A DNA stretch of 64,000 nt from Enterococcus moraviensis ATCC BAA-383 (GTDB taxonomy: Bacteria; Bacillota; Bacilli; Lactobacillales; Enterococcaceae): NCBI RefSeq assembly GCF_000407445.1, contig NZ_ASWB01000005.1, forward strand, positions 62,001-126,000, written 5' to 3'. Below the pieces are notes generated by a model. It was given only the letters and a program-made list of their open reading frames with translations, was not told where the DNA came from and searched no databases. A program made the translations under genes and the position numbers. Below are positions 25,210-34,316 of this stretch, one piece after another. How positions within the stretch are numbered: the stretch's first letter is position 1; each line of letters begins with the position of its first letter.

Positions 25210-26220
25210 ATGGCCAATGAAAATATTTGGAAAGCACTAGACGATGATGTTTTGAAAGATAGTATTCGAAAACGACCAGGTATGTATATTGGCGGGATCG
25301 GTCCGACGGGTTTGGAAAGTATGGTCTTACAAGTATTGGATCATTTACTACAATTAGCGGTCGATTTAACACAAGCGGAGCTTTCGATCGAACTTTCAGA
25401 GAGACAATTCATCTTTTCTTTTTTCAGTAAAAAAGGGCTATTTTTAGATAAAATTCCAGAAGAACAGTATACACCGCCGTATCTTTTCCTTTCAGTAGTC
25501 AATGCATTATCAGAGCAGTTGGGATTTGGGATCGAAAAACAAGGGAAACGAACAATCCAAATCTATCAAAACGGACAACTGAATAAAAAAGCGTTGATCC
25601 CATCTGAAGACGAAGGACAAAGAATCGAACTGGCTTTTACACCAGCTGAACCTTTATTTGGGAATAAGGAATTATCTTATTTTGTTTTATTTAACCGATG
25701 TCAAGAACTCGCAATGCTAAATAGCGGATTGACGATTTCGTTGACGGATGGGAAAAAACAAAAAAACTATTTTCATTACAAACAAGGACTTGTTGAATAT
25801 ATTTTTCAAAAAGACGATAGCATTACGAGAAACGGACAGCCGTTAGTCATCAATACGATTAGTGAAGGCGTCTCGATTCAAGCTGTGATTTCAAAAAATG
25901 GTTCTACTAGTGTTAAAGACAGTTTTGTCAATGGTCATTTACCTTCAGATGGTGGAACGCATTTGGATGGTTTTGTTCAAGGAACCGTGGATGCAATTAA
26001 CCAATTTTTAGAAGAAACGAATCGACTGAAATATCTAACAACCGATAATTTTCCTGAACGTTTTGATGTTGTTCTTTCAATTAAAGTTAAACGTCCGAGA
26101 TACACAGGAGCAGTCAAAAAGAAAATCAGAAATCCTGAATTGTATAAAATCGTAAAAGAAGCAGTTTTTACAGAAGTATCTATATTTTTAAAAAGACACC
26201 CAGCTTGGTATTTGAATTGA
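25210..26220 (+). CDS. GyrB/ParE-like ATPase-transducer protein with degenerate ATP site
   Basis: This 336-residue protein aligns by eye with the whole N-terminal 43-kDa part of GyrB and stops there, without the TOPRIM and C-terminal parts. RKRPGMYIGG (20-29), SVVNALSEQL, LNSGLTISLTDGKK, DGGTHLDGF and the transducer end VKRPRYTGAVKKKIRNPEL are conserved. The ATP site is not: the catalytic Glu and the Mg-binding Asn of EVVDNAIDEA become Q41 and H45 in LQVLDHLLQLA, the DDGRGIP motif is absent and the GLHGVG loop is lost. The frame is open throughout, so it is not a pseudogene. Inference: a gyrase/topo IV partner, decoy or scaffold. It lies 26 bp before yaiI. Confidence 0.85.
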   Translation: MANENIWKALDDDVLKDSIRKRPGMYIGGIGPTGLESMVLQVLDHLLQLAVDLTQAELSIELSERQFIFSFFSKKGLFLDKIPEEQYTPPYLFLSVVNALSEQLGFGIEKQGKRTIQIYQNGQLNKKALIPSEDEGQRIELAFTPAEPLFGNKELSYFVLFNRCQELAMLNSGLTISLTDGKKQKNYFHYKQGLVEYIFQKDDSITRNGQPLVINTISEGVSIQAVISKNGSTSVKDSFVNGHLPSDGGTHLDGFVQGTVDAINQFLEETNRLKYLTTDNFPERFDVVLSIKVKRPRYTGAVKKKIRNPELYKIVKEAVFTEVSIFLKRHPAWYLN

Positions 26221-26246
26221 GTATCCACCAATGAAAGGGAAGACAT

Positions 26247-26684
26247 ATGAAAATTTTTATCGATGGTGATGGCTCACCAGTAAAAGATACGACAATTGAG
26301 GTCGCTTTGGCTGCTTTGGTCGAAGTGGTGATTGTGACGAGTATCGATCATTATTCATTGAAAGAATACCCTAAAAATGTTTCGTTTGTTTATGTAGACA
26401 AAGGAGCAGATGCAGCTGATTATAAAATCGTCCAACTCATTCAAAAAGACGATATTTTAGTAACGCAAGATTATGGATTAGCATCGTTAGTATTACCAAA
26501 AGGAGCGCGAGTTATACACCAGTTGGGCTATGAGTATACTGGAGAAAATATGGATGGCTTGTTGGAACAACGTTATTTTAGTGCGAAGGTTCGAAAAAGT
26601 GGTGGGCGAACGAAAGGACCAAAAGCGTTTACTCAGGCTGACCGTGACAAATTTAAAGAAAAACTTCTTGAGTTACTAAACTAA
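26247..26684 (+). CDS. YaiI/YqxD family protein (DUF188)
   Basis: This 145-residue cytosolic protein of the UPF0178 family is found across bacteria. The N-terminal strand [20 protein letters not shown] (1-20) carries acidic residues like a PIN-type nuclease metal site. [19 protein letters not shown] (about 69-87) and the basic [13 protein letters not shown] segment near the C-terminus are family hallmarks. A nuclease-like fold is likely; no reaction is established. It is probably co-transcribed with the GyrB-like gene (26-bp gap), which hints at a nucleic-acid context but proves nothing. Confidence 0.9.
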   Translation: MKIFIDGDGSPVKDTTIEVALAALVEVVIVTSIDHYSLKEYPKNVSFVYVDKGADAADYKIVQLIQKDDILVTQDYGLASLVLPKGARVIHQLGYEYTGENMDGLLEQRYFSAKVRKSGGRTKGPKAFTQADRDKFKEKLLELLN

Positions 26685-26851
26685 GAAAGTAAGAGAAAAA
26701 AGAGACTGAGAGATAACGCTACGTGGGGGATCCTAGCCTCAAGTTTTTTAGGCTCACAAGCAATTAAAAGCTTCGTGTAGTCTATTGACGTATCGATCAA
26801 AAAAAAATTCTTGTATTTCGTGATTTGTTTCTATTCGGACTAACGCTTTTA

Positions 26852-26860
26852 TGCTAAAAT
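26852..26860 (+). promoter_or_regulatory. extended -10 promoter ahead of ddl
   Basis: TGCTAAAAT is an extended -10 (TGn plus TAAAAT) without a good -35. It would give ddl an untranslated leader of about 305 bases. The same TGCTAAAAT word is used ahead of cshA at 29783. Confidence 0.55.
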
Positions 26861-27172
26861 ATGAAAGAGCTATGTTGAATTCATTTATAAGGTACGATAA
26901 TACGAGCATTTGTGTTATCTAGTTAGCACGACACATTACGCTTATAAATTCTAGTAAAAACCTTGGAAAATAAACGATGAATGTGGTAATAAAATACTTC
27001 TACTTTATTTAAAGGTGAAGTGAACAACGTTATCACACGTAAAAAATTATCTAGCTTTATAGGCTTGCTCCTCGGAAAATAGAAAAATTGAGTGTGGTCA
27101 AAAGGATCACAGGATAATTTCTATCAGTGTTTGATGAGTCTGTTTAGCTTTAAAAATTAGGAGGAAAAGCAT
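26861..27172 (+). promoter_or_regulatory. long leader of ddl with pairing elements
   Basis: No gene is present here. AAATTATC (27045-27052) pairs with GATAATTT (27113-27120), and GTGGTC pairs with GATCAC around AAAAG (near 27093-27110). The segment CTAGCTTTATAGGCTTGCTCCTCGGAAAATAG between them resembles the reverse complement of the tandem repeat at 23511. There is no T-box GGGTGGTACCGCG. It could be an attenuator-type leader or a dispersed repeat. Confidence 0.4.
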
Positions 27173-28249
27173 TTGAAGATTACTTTGCTATATGGTGGGA
27201 GAAGTGAAGAACATGACGTTTCGATATTATCTGCCTATTCCATTTTAAATGCGATTTACTATAACTATTATGAAGTTCAATTAGTTTTCATCAGTAAAAA
27301 CGGTGAATGGGTCAAAGGACCTTTGCTATCAGAAAAACCTGAAAGCCCAGATGTCTTGAACCTGACTTGGTCCAAAGAGAATGAACCAGATAAATGGGGA
27401 GAATTCACTGGACGTGTGATTCTACCTTGTGAGATCAAGGAAGAAGATACGATTGTTTTCCCAGTATTGCACGGACCAAATGGTGAAGATGGTACGATTC
27501 AGGGCTTTTTAGAAACAATAGGCATGCCTTATGTTGGTGCTGGCGTATTAGCAAGTGCGAATGCAATGGATAAAATCATGACCAAATACCTATTGCAGAC
27601 AGCAGGGATTCCACAAGTTCCATTTGTTCCTGTGCTAAGAAGTAATTGGAAAGAAAATCCTAAAAAAGTGTTCGAACAATGTGAAGGTTCATTGATTTAC
27701 CCAGTATTTGTTAAACCCGCTAATATGGGCTCAAGTGTTGGGATCAGCAAAGCTGAAAACCGCAAAGCATTACAAAATGCCTTGGAAGAGGCGTATCGTT
27801 ATGATTCTAGAGCGATTGTGGAACAAGGAATCGAAGCACGTGAAATCGAAGTAGCAATTTTAGGGAATGAAGATGTTCGTACAACCTTGTTAGGTGAAAT
27901 CGTGAAAGATGTTGATTTTTACGATTACAACTCAAAGTATATTGATAATCAAATTACGATGCAGATACCGGCAGAAGTGCCAGATGAAGTTCATCAAAAG
28001 GCACAAGAGTATGCTAAAAAAGCATATGCTATTTTAGATGGTAGTGGATTAAGCCGCTGTGATTTCTTCCTAACAAGCAAAAATGAATTGTTCTTGAATG
28101 AATTAAATACGATGCCTGGTTTTACAGAATTTAGTATGTATCCACTATTGTGGGAAAACATGGGCTTGAAATACAATGATTTGATTGAGGAATTAATTCA
28201 ATTAGCCTTAAACCGTTTCAAACAAAGACAAAGTTTTTACCAAAAATAA
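27173..28249 (+). CDS. ddl: D-alanine--D-alanine ligase
   Basis: This 358-residue ATP-grasp ligase makes D-Ala-D-Ala for peptidoglycan precursors. The start MKITLLYGGRSEEHDVS, HGPNGEDGTIQG, GSSVGISK and NTMPGFTEFSMYP are standard. The DFYDYNSKY segment carries the Tyr typical of D-Ala-D-Ala rather than D-Ala-D-Lac ligases, so this is the vancomycin-sensitive housekeeping type. The start codon is TTG 27173, with TAGGAGGA 7 bp before it; no ATG fits. murF follows after a hairpin. The two act in successive steps: Ddl makes the dipeptide and MurF attaches it. Confidence 0.95.
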   Translation: MKITLLYGGRSEEHDVSILSAYSILNAIYYNYYEVQLVFISKNGEWVKGPLLSEKPESPDVLNLTWSKENEPDKWGEFTGRVILPCEIKEEDTIVFPVLHGPNGEDGTIQGFLETIGMPYVGAGVLASANAMDKIMTKYLLQTAGIPQVPFVPVLRSNWKENPKKVFEQCEGSLIYPVFVKPANMGSSVGISKAENRKALQNALEEAYRYDSRAIVEQGIEAREIEVAILGNEDVRTTLLGEIVKDVDFYDYNSKYIDNQITMQIPAEVPDEVHQKAQEYAKKAYAILDGSGLSRCDFFLTSKNELFLNELNTMPGFTEFSMYPLLWENMGLKYNDLIEELIQLALNRFKQRQSFYQK

Positions 28250-28255
28250 AATGCC

Positions 28256-28300
28256 AAAAGGGAGGAAGCAAAACGTAGTATGTTTTGTTTCAGCCCTTTT
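28256..28300 (+). terminator. imperfect hairpin between ddl and murF
   Basis: AAAAGGG (28256-28262) with CCCTTTT (28294-28300), and inside it GAAgCAAAAC with GTTTTGtTT. The outer arm gives a T run. It is likely a partial terminator. Confidence 0.6.
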
Positions 28301-28378
28301 ATGTTGAAGTTAGAATGGAAGATAGCATTTCTGTTTCTGACGTGTCATTAAACTAGTTTACTTTAAGGAGAGAAACCG

Positions 28379-29746
28379 ATGAAATTAACTTTTTGGGAAG
28401 CTGCTGAAGCGACAAAAGCTACTAATGATTGGAAGCAATGGGCTGATTTTGATTTGACAGGTATTGAATTTGATAGTCGTCTAATCACGCAGGGAAATTT
28501 ATTTGTCCCGTTAAAAGGCGAAAATGATGGCCATTCTTTTATTAAAAACGCAATGGATAAAGAAGCAAAAGCGGCATTTTGGAGTTCTGCAAAAGCAGCT
28601 CCTGAGCAGTTTCCTGTGTTACAAGTAACGGATACTTTGAAAGCGATGCAGGATTTAGCTGTGTATTATTTAAAAAAAATGAGCCCAACAGTGATTGCGA
28701 TTACTGGAAGTAATGGTAAAACAACAACAAAAGACATGACAGAAGCAGTTATGGCGCAACAATTTAAGACATATAAAACCCAAGGGAATTACAATAACGA
28801 TATCGGGTTACCGTACACTATTTTACACATGCCTGACGATACCGAAAAACTAATTTTGGAAATGGGTATGGATCATGCAAACGAGATCGACTTTCTATCA
28901 AAATTAGCGCAGCCTGATGTGGCGGCAATTACGATGATTGGTGAGGCCCATATTGAAAACCTTGGTTCAAGAGAAGGAATTGCAAAAGCAAAAATGGAAA
29001 TTACAGCGGGTCTTGCAACAAAAGGCTTGTTGGTCGTTCCAGCGGCGGAACCATTGTTAGTTCCCCTCATTAAAGATTTACCCCAAACAATCAAAACATT
29101 TGGCGTAGAACAAGCAGATTGCCAAGCTGAAATCATCAAAGTGCAAAAAGACTATACAGCCTTTAAAATCAACGGGTCTGATACGATCTTTACTATTCCT
29201 GTTCCTGGTAAATATAATGTCGGCAATGCGTTGATTGCAATGACGATTGGACAATGGTTTGACCTTTCAGAAGAACAAATAAAAACTGGTTTAGCAACAT
29301 TTCAATTAACCAAAAATCGAACAGAATGGTTGAAGAGCCGTTCAGGGATTGAGCTATTAAGTGATGTTTATAATGCAAACCCAACAGCGATGAATTTAGT
29401 ACTCGATAGCTTTAGTCAAATGCCAACCAAAGGAAAACGGGTAGCAGTATTAGGAGATATGCTTGAATTAGGTCCGGATTCTGCCGAAATGCATGCTTGT
29501 GTAAATGAACATTTAGACCAAAATGAAATCTCAGAAGTTGTTTTGTATGGGACGGAAATGAAGGCCTTATATGACGTATTACTAAAAAAATATCCAAAAA
29601 ACCAAATCCATTACTTCAATAAAGAGGAGAAAGAATCCTTAACGAATACTTTAAAATCAATTCTTACCCCTCAAGATATGGTGGTTTTAAAAGCAAGTAA
29701 TGGTATGGGACTAAATGAAGTTGTGACGAAACTTCTCGAAATTTAG
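28379..29746 (+). CDS. murF: UDP-MurNAc-tripeptide--D-Ala-D-Ala ligase
   Basis: This 455-residue Mur ligase adds D-Ala-D-Ala to the UDP-MurNAc-tripeptide in the cytosol, the last soluble step of peptidoglycan precursor synthesis. The N-terminal uridine-binding domain includes FDSRLITQGNLFVPLKGEND. The central ATP domain has the P-loop ITGSNGKTTTKD (about 105-116) and the NYNNDIGLPYT segment. The C-terminal domain has DVYNANPTAM and VLGDMLELG. AAGGAG precedes ATG 28379. It stands 129 bp after ddl, so the two substrate-linked genes are together. Length is normal. Confidence 0.95.
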   Translation: MKLTFWEAAEATKATNDWKQWADFDLTGIEFDSRLITQGNLFVPLKGENDGHSFIKNAMDKEAKAAFWSSAKAAPEQFPVLQVTDTLKAMQDLAVYYLKKMSPTVIAITGSNGKTTTKDMTEAVMAQQFKTYKTQGNYNNDIGLPYTILHMPDDTEKLILEMGMDHANEIDFLSKLAQPDVAAITMIGEAHIENLGSREGIAKAKMEITAGLATKGLLVVPAAEPLLVPLIKDLPQTIKTFGVEQADCQAEIIKVQKDYTAFKINGSDTIFTIPVPGKYNVGNALIAMTIGQWFDLSEEQIKTGLATFQLTKNRTEWLKSRSGIELLSDVYNANPTAMNLVLDSFSQMPTKGKRVAVLGDMLELGPDSAEMHACVNEHLDQNEISEVVLYGTEMKALYDVLLKKYPKNQIHYFNKEEKESLTNTLKSILTPQDMVVLKASNGMGLNEVVTKLLEI

Positions 29747-29762
29747 CAAGCTTTCATAAAAC

Positions 29763-29791
29763 TTGCTGAAAATATAAAACTATGCTAAAAT
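29763..29791 (+). promoter_or_regulatory. sigma-A promoter of cshA with extended -10
   Basis: TTGCTG (29763-29768), exactly 17 bp, then TAAAAT (29786-29791) preceded by TGC. The -35 lies in the right arm of a small murF terminator hairpin, AGCAAG/CTTGCT (29745-29767). Confidence 0.7.
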
Positions 29792-30080
29792 AACCTATTG
29801 CCGGAAGATCGAAGTAGATAAATCGAAAGTACCTATTGAAGATACTTTTCTATCATATAAAGATTAAAAAAGCTGAACGAACTCGTTTGGCTTTTCTAGT
29901 GCCTGTAGCTTCATAAGGTGGATTTTTCGGTAACACTAATATGAAAATATATTAAACCTATGTAGAAGGTTTACTGTTTTTTGAACATTTTCAAAATTAG
30001 TGAAAGACAAATCACCTGTATTATCATTACTAGAAGAAAAAATTTTCTTCTGTAACAAACACTATTTAGGAGGATATCAT
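29792..30080 (+). promoter_or_regulatory. structured 5' leader of cshA
   Basis: The stretch holds no gene. GAAAGTA...TACTTTTC forms a hairpin near 29825-29850. AAAAGCTGAACGA (29868-29880) pairs with TCGTTTGGCTTTT (29883-29895) and is followed by CTAG. This second hairpin shares AAAAGCTGA and CTCGTTT with the tandem repeats at 23511. Long leaders are common on cold-shock helicase messages. A control role is inferred. Confidence 0.45.
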
Positions 30081-31622
30081 TTGAAATTTAAAGAACTAGG
30101 CTTAGAACCAGACTTATTGGCAGCGATTGAACGTTCAGGATTTGAAGAAGCAACACCGATTCAGGAGGAAACGATCCCTCTAGCATTGCAAGGAAAAGAC
30201 GTAATTGGACAAGCACAAACAGGTACGGGTAAAACAGCTGCCTTTGGCTTGCCAATGTTGCAAAAAATCGACACATCAAACCGCGTATTGCAAGGAATCG
30301 TTATTGCACCAACTCGTGAGTTAGCGATCCAAACACAAGAAGAATTATATCGTTTAGGCCGTGACAAAAAAATCCGTGTACAAGCAGTATATGGTGGGGC
30401 AGATATCGGTCGTCAAATTCGCGGATTAAAAGAAAATCCACATGTTGTTGTCGGAACACCAGGACGTTTATTAGACCATATCAATCGTCGCACACTAAAA
30501 TTAGATACAATTGAAACATTAGTTTTAGATGAAGCAGATGAAATGTTAAACATGGGATTCTTAGAAGATATCGAAAAAATCATCTCTAAAATTCCGTCAG
30601 CTCGTCAAACATTGTTATTCTCAGCAACAATGCCACCAGCAATCAAAAATATCGGCGTAAAATTCATGAAAGAACCAGAACACGTAAAAATCAAAGCAAA
30701 AGAAATGACTGCTGATTTGATCGATCAATATTATGTACGTTCAAAAGATTTCGAGAAATTCGATATCATGACACGTTTATTAGATGTTCAAACACCAGAA
30801 TTAACAATTGTTTTTGGTCGTACAAAACGTCGTGTAGATGAATTGGCTCGCGGTTTAGAAGCGCGTGGTTATAAAGCAGAAGGAATTCATGGTGACTTGT
30901 CACAACAAAAACGTATGAGTGTTTTACGTTCGTTCAAAAACGGTAACTTAGATATCTTAGTCGCAACGGACGTTGCAGCTCGTGGATTAGATATCTCAGG
31001 TGTAACACACGTTTATAACTACGATATCCCTCAAGATCCAGAAAGCTATGTTCACCGTATCGGCCGTACTGGTCGTGCTGGTAAAGGCGGAATGTCAGTG
31101 ACTTTCGTTACACCAAACGAAATGGGTTATTTACATGTCATCGAAGAATTAACGAAAAAACGTATGACACCACTACGTCCACCAAGTGAACAAGAAGCGT
31201 TCAAAGGACAATTAGGTGCAGCTATCGAAACTGTTGAAGAAAAGTTAGCAGAAAATGGTCTTGAAAATTACTTGCCTTCTGCTGAAAATCTTTTAGAAAA
31301 ATATTCTGCTGAAGATTTAGCAGCATTATTACTAAAAACTATTTCTAAAGATCCGTCAGATGCAGTACCAGTAAAAATTACGCCAGAACGTCCATTACCA
31401 TCAAACAAAAAAGGCTTTAATAAAAACAATCGTGGTGGCGGTGGTGGTAACAGTCGTAACCGTAATAAAAATGGTGGCGGCGGTTATCGCGGCAATAAAA
31501 ATAACAAAGGTACAGGCGGCAGCGGAAATGGCGGCGGCTATAATAAGAGCAAAGACAATCGTTCAGCAAAACGTCATAACGATAAAAAACGTAGCTTTGT
31601 TATTAGAGATAACTCAAATTAA
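30081..31622 (+). CDS. cshA: DEAD-box ATP-dependent RNA helicase
   Basis: This 513-residue helicase unwinds RNA in mRNA decay and ribosome assembly and matters in the cold. All motifs are present: Q motif with TPIQEETIP, Walker [28 protein letters not shown] in [11 protein letters not shown] in LLFSATMP, and [10 protein letters not shown] near residue 325. The C-terminal tail (about 445-513) is Gly/Asn/Arg-rich with RGG-like stretches for RNA binding. The start codon is TTG 30081, with TTAGGAGGA before it; the longer frame from GTG 30000 has no ribosome site. It has its own promoter and a long leader. Confidence 0.95.
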   Translation: MKFKELGLEPDLLAAIERSGFEEATPIQEETIPLALQGKDVIGQAQTGTGKTAAFGLPMLQKIDTSNRVLQGIVIAPTRELAIQTQEELYRLGRDKKIRVQAVYGGADIGRQIRGLKENPHVVVGTPGRLLDHINRRTLKLDTIETLVLDEADEMLNMGFLEDIEKIISKIPSARQTLLFSATMPPAIKNIGVKFMKEPEHVKIKAKEMTADLIDQYYVRSKDFEKFDIMTRLLDVQTPELTIVFGRTKRRVDELARGLEARGYKAEGIHGDLSQQKRMSVLRSFKNGNLDILVATDVAARGLDISGVTHVYNYDIPQDPESYVHRIGRTGRAGKGGMSVTFVTPNEMGYLHVIEELTKKRMTPLRPPSEQEAFKGQLGAAIETVEEKLAENGLENYLPSAENLLEKYSAEDLAALLLKTISKDPSDAVPVKITPERPLPSNKKGFNKNNRGGGGGNSRNRNKNGGGGYRGNKNNKGTGGSGNGGGYNKSKDNRSAKRHNDKKRSFVIRDNSN

Positions 31623-31683
31623 TAAATTCAAAATTATATAAGTAAGAACTAAATTAATTTAGTTCGGTTAGTTATTGAATTTT

Positions 31684-31729
31684 AAGAGGGTAAAGCAAAG
31701 CTTAATAGCTTTGCTTTACCCTCTTTTTT
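31684..31729 (+). terminator. strong terminator of cshA
   Basis: AGAGGGTAAAGCAAAGCT (31685-31702), TAAT loop, complement at 31707-31724, then T residues. This is an 18-bp perfect stem. Confidence 0.93.
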
Positions 31730-31932
31730 CTATATCAAGCTTTACATAGCAAGTTAAAAAAGATAAAATTCAAATGGAATAAATAAGTATTTTGCTTTTA
31801 TTTTTTTAAATATCACCGTAGCTTTCGGTGGTAATTCACCTTTTTATAAATTTTTACATTATTATGTGGAAAAATTGCTGAAATTTGATAGAATAAGAGT
31901 GATTTATAAAATAAAAAAGAAGGTTCTGAAGA
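31730..31932. other. AT-rich gap before acpS
   Basis: No gene is visible. CACCG (31814-31818) pairs with CGGTG (31826-31830), and the same GGTG can pair with a later CACC followed by TTTTT (31837-31845). The two short hairpins are mutually exclusive. They are too weak to claim an attenuator. Confidence 0.4.
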
Positions 31933-32286
31933 ATGATTAAAGGAATTGGTATAGATATGGTGGAACTTTCAAGAATCGAAAAAATTATTGAAAATAAAAC
32001 TTCTTTTGTGGAGCGAGTTCTTACCACAGATGAATTGAAACTTTTTCAAAAATTACCCCATAAACGTCAGGTTGAGTTTTTAGCTGGAAGGTTTGCTTGT
32101 AAGGAAGCTTTCTCTAAGGCCTGGGGGACGGGGATCGGTAGCGTAGGTTTACGTGATATTGAAGTTTTAAAAGAAGAGAATGGTGCGCCAAAAGTGACGA
32201 AATCTCCTCATGAAGGCAATGTATTTGTTTCGATTTCACATACAGATACGTTTGCAGTTGCTCAAATTATTTTAGAATCTGTTTAA
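31933..32286 (+). CDS. acpS: holo-[acyl-carrier-protein] synthase
   Basis: This 117-residue enzyme transfers 4'-phosphopantetheine from CoA to the acyl carrier protein, which fatty-acid synthesis needs. The signature GIGIDMVELSRIEK (4-17) holds the Mg-binding Asp D8. FLAGRFACKEAFSKAWGTGIG (about 48-68) holds the second ligand Glu. SISHTDTFAVA is near the end. Length is standard for the trimeric AcpS type. It heads the acpS-alr-mazF order known from Bacillus and enterococci. GAAGG (about 31919-31923) lies before the ATG. Confidence 0.95.
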   Translation: MIKGIGIDMVELSRIEKIIENKTSFVERVLTTDELKLFQKLPHKRQVEFLAGRFACKEAFSKAWGTGIGSVGLRDIEVLKEENGAPKVTKSPHEGNVFVSISHTDTFAVAQIILESV

Positions 32287-32393
32287 TAGTAGTATGATTC
32301 AGTAAGTTTATTTGAATAGAAATTGTGGAACTTTTGAAATAGTGAGCTATTCATTGATCAGGTATTTCAATTTTAAAAGAAAGAAGGACGCTT

Positions 32394-33512
32394 ATGGCTG
32401 TAGGATGGCATCGTCCCACTAAGTTAGTGATCGATACACAAGCAATTAAAGAAAATGTTTGGAATGAAGTAAAACGAATGCCGCAAGGTACAGAGTTATT
32501 TGCTGTCGTCAAAGCAAATGGTTATGGACATGGAGCTGTTCAGACAGCAAAAGCAGCTATCCAGGGAGGCGCTACGGGTTTTTGTGTAGCAATACTAGAT
32601 GAAGCAATAGAATTGCGTGAAGCGGGTATTACAGAGCCTATACTGATTTTAAGTGTTGTGGATGTTTCTTACATAGAGTTGCTATTGAAATATGATTTAT
32701 CTGTCACAGTAGCAAGTCAAGAATGGTTGGAACAAGCAATTGAGCAATTGAACGGTATAAAAACACAAACATCATTAAAAATACATATAAAAGTTGATAC
32801 AGGTATGGGACGGATTGGCTTTACGACGCCAACTGCTGTAAAACAGATAGTTGAATTAGTGAAAACAACCCAAATGCTCTTATGGGAAGGGCTATTCACT
32901 CATTTTTCTACCGCAGACGAAAAAGATGATTCCTATTTTAAAAAACAAACCAATCGTTTTCAAGACGTATTATCGGCACTTTCCGAGCTGCCCAAATATG
33001 TCCATGTAAGTAATAGCGCAACAGCACTTTGGCATCCGGATAATGTAGGCAATATGATTCGATTTGGTATTGCAATGTATGGGTTGAATCCTTCAGGGAC
33101 AGCATTGCCAGAAGTGTATCCTTTGAAACCAGCACTAAGTTTAGTTTCAAACTTGATCCAAGTGAAAGAATTATCAGCTGGAGAAGGAATTGGTTACGGG
33201 AATACGTATACGACCGCTGAAAATCAATGGATCGGTACAATACCGATAGGGTATGCAGATGGCTGGTTGCGCCATTTACAAGGATTTTCAGTTTTAGTCG
33301 ATGGAGAAAGATGTGAAATTGTTGGAAGAATCTGCATGGATCAGTGCATGATTCGTTTGCCGAAAGAGGTGGCAGTAGGAACTCAAGTAACTTTGATTGG
33401 ACACGATCACGGGGAAACAATCACGATGCAGATGGTGGCAGATAAACTAAAGACGATCCACTATGAAGTGGCATGTACGTTTTCTGACCGCATGCCAAGG
33501 GAGTACAAATAG
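32394..33512 (+). CDS. alr: alanine racemase
   Basis: This 372-residue PLP enzyme interconverts L- and D-alanine and supplies Ddl and wall teichoic-acid alanylation. The PLP Lys is K40 in AVVKANGYGHG. The second catalytic Tyr lies in GEGIGYGNTYT (about 264-274), and the cofactor-binding VGRICMDQCMI segment is near residue 306. The start ATG 32394 is preceded by AAAGAAGGA. It is followed after 15 bp by mazF, the usual arrangement in Firmicutes. Nothing abnormal is seen. Confidence 0.95.
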   Translation: MAVGWHRPTKLVIDTQAIKENVWNEVKRMPQGTELFAVVKANGYGHGAVQTAKAAIQGGATGFCVAILDEAIELREAGITEPILILSVVDVSYIELLLKYDLSVTVASQEWLEQAIEQLNGIKTQTSLKIHIKVDTGMGRIGFTTPTAVKQIVELVKTTQMLLWEGLFTHFSTADEKDDSYFKKQTNRFQDVLSALSELPKYVHVSNSATALWHPDNVGNMIRFGIAMYGLNPSGTALPEVYPLKPALSLVSNLIQVKELSAGEGIGYGNTYTTAENQWIGTIPIGYADGWLRHLQGFSVLVDGERCEIVGRICMDQCMIRLPKEVAVGTQVTLIGHDHGETITMQMVADKLKTIHYEVACTFSDRMPREYK

Positions 33513-33527
33513 AATAGGAGGCTTCAA

Positions 33528-33908
33528 ATGGTCAAAAGGGGTGACATATATTTTGCAGACTTATCCCCTGTTGTTGGATCAGAACAAGGGGGAGTACGAC
33601 CAGTACTAGTCATACAAAATAACTTAGGCAATCATTTCAGTCCAACCATCATTGTCGCCGCAATCACAGCGAAGATGGCTAAGCCAAAATTGCCAACACA
33701 TATAGGAATCAATTCAGAAGAAACAGGAATCGAACGAGATTCAGTCATTTTACTAGAACAGATTCGAACGATCGATAAAATACGGTTAAAAGAAAAAGTT
33801 TGTCATTTAGGCATAGAAATCATGGATTCTGTTGACCGTGCTTTAGGAGTAAGTGTGGGGATTTTGGAAGCAGAACTAGAAGAAGAAAATCTTGGTACAT
33901 ATCGTTAA
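33528..33908 (+). CDS. mazF: MazF/NdoA-type endoribonuclease toxin (chromosomal)
   Basis: This 126-residue MazF-family mRNA interferase sits at the conserved place behind alr. The start MVKRGDIYFADLSPVVGSEQ, the RPVLVIQNN strand and the FSPTIIVAAIT segment match the paralogue at 11103 closely; its C-terminus is about 13 residues longer. In Bacillus the antitoxin gene lies between alr and ndoA. Here only 15 bp separate alr from mazF, so the cognate antitoxin is missing from this position. Loss of a linked MazE at this locus is known in enterococci and streptococci as far as I recall. Confidence 0.9.
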   Translation: MVKRGDIYFADLSPVVGSEQGGVRPVLVIQNNLGNHFSPTIIVAAITAKMAKPKLPTHIGINSEETGIERDSVILLEQIRTIDKIRLKEKVCHLGIEIMDSVDRALGVSVGILEAELEEENLGTYR

Positions 33909-34194
33909 AAGTAGCGGATATTTTACTAGAAAACATAAGATTTATCCACCATCAACAAATTAAGGATAATCGTTTGATGCAGAATAATTCCAGAAATCAA
34001 CAAACATTTTTACGTAGACAGTGTTATTTTCTCAGAATGAGTCATGAAGAGTAAACAGCCATATGCCACAAGCAAAAAAGTAGAAATCAATCAACAATCA
34101 ATCAATTTCTTTGTTTGAAATAATAAAAAAACACTAAATTTTACGAGGACCCCAACCATTTTTATTGACTTTTAGTCGCGTTTATAAAAAAAAG
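33909..34194. other. gap between mazF and the envelope operon
   Basis: I see no gene, repeat or clear terminator in this AT-rich stretch. Short frames on both strands are interrupted quickly. The promoter of the next operon starts at 34195. Confidence 0.6.
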
Positions 34195-34223
34195 TTGGCA
34201 ATAACGTATCGTAATGTTACAAT
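34195..34223 (+). promoter_or_regulatory. sigma-A promoter of the 34-37 kb operon
   Basis: TTGGCA (34195-34200), exactly 17 bp, then TACAAT (34218-34223). It is one of the best-matching promoters in the window. The leader to the first start is about 85 bases. Confidence 0.8.
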
Positions 34224-34316
34224 AAACTATGTATAATTGGGTGGAAAGTGAATAACTTTCAAAAAAGTAGATATAGTTAGTGTTTTTTTATTACGGGATA
34301 AAGGAGTTTATATTTG

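Noticed and set aside
31432-31641. Val/Ala-rich frame overlapping the end of cshA
   Set aside because: It arises from the Gly/Asn-rich repeat coding of the CshA tail in another frame.
31801-31845. Attenuator with alternative hairpins before acpS
   Set aside because: Both stems are only 4-5 bp; the alternative pairing may be chance in AT-rich DNA.
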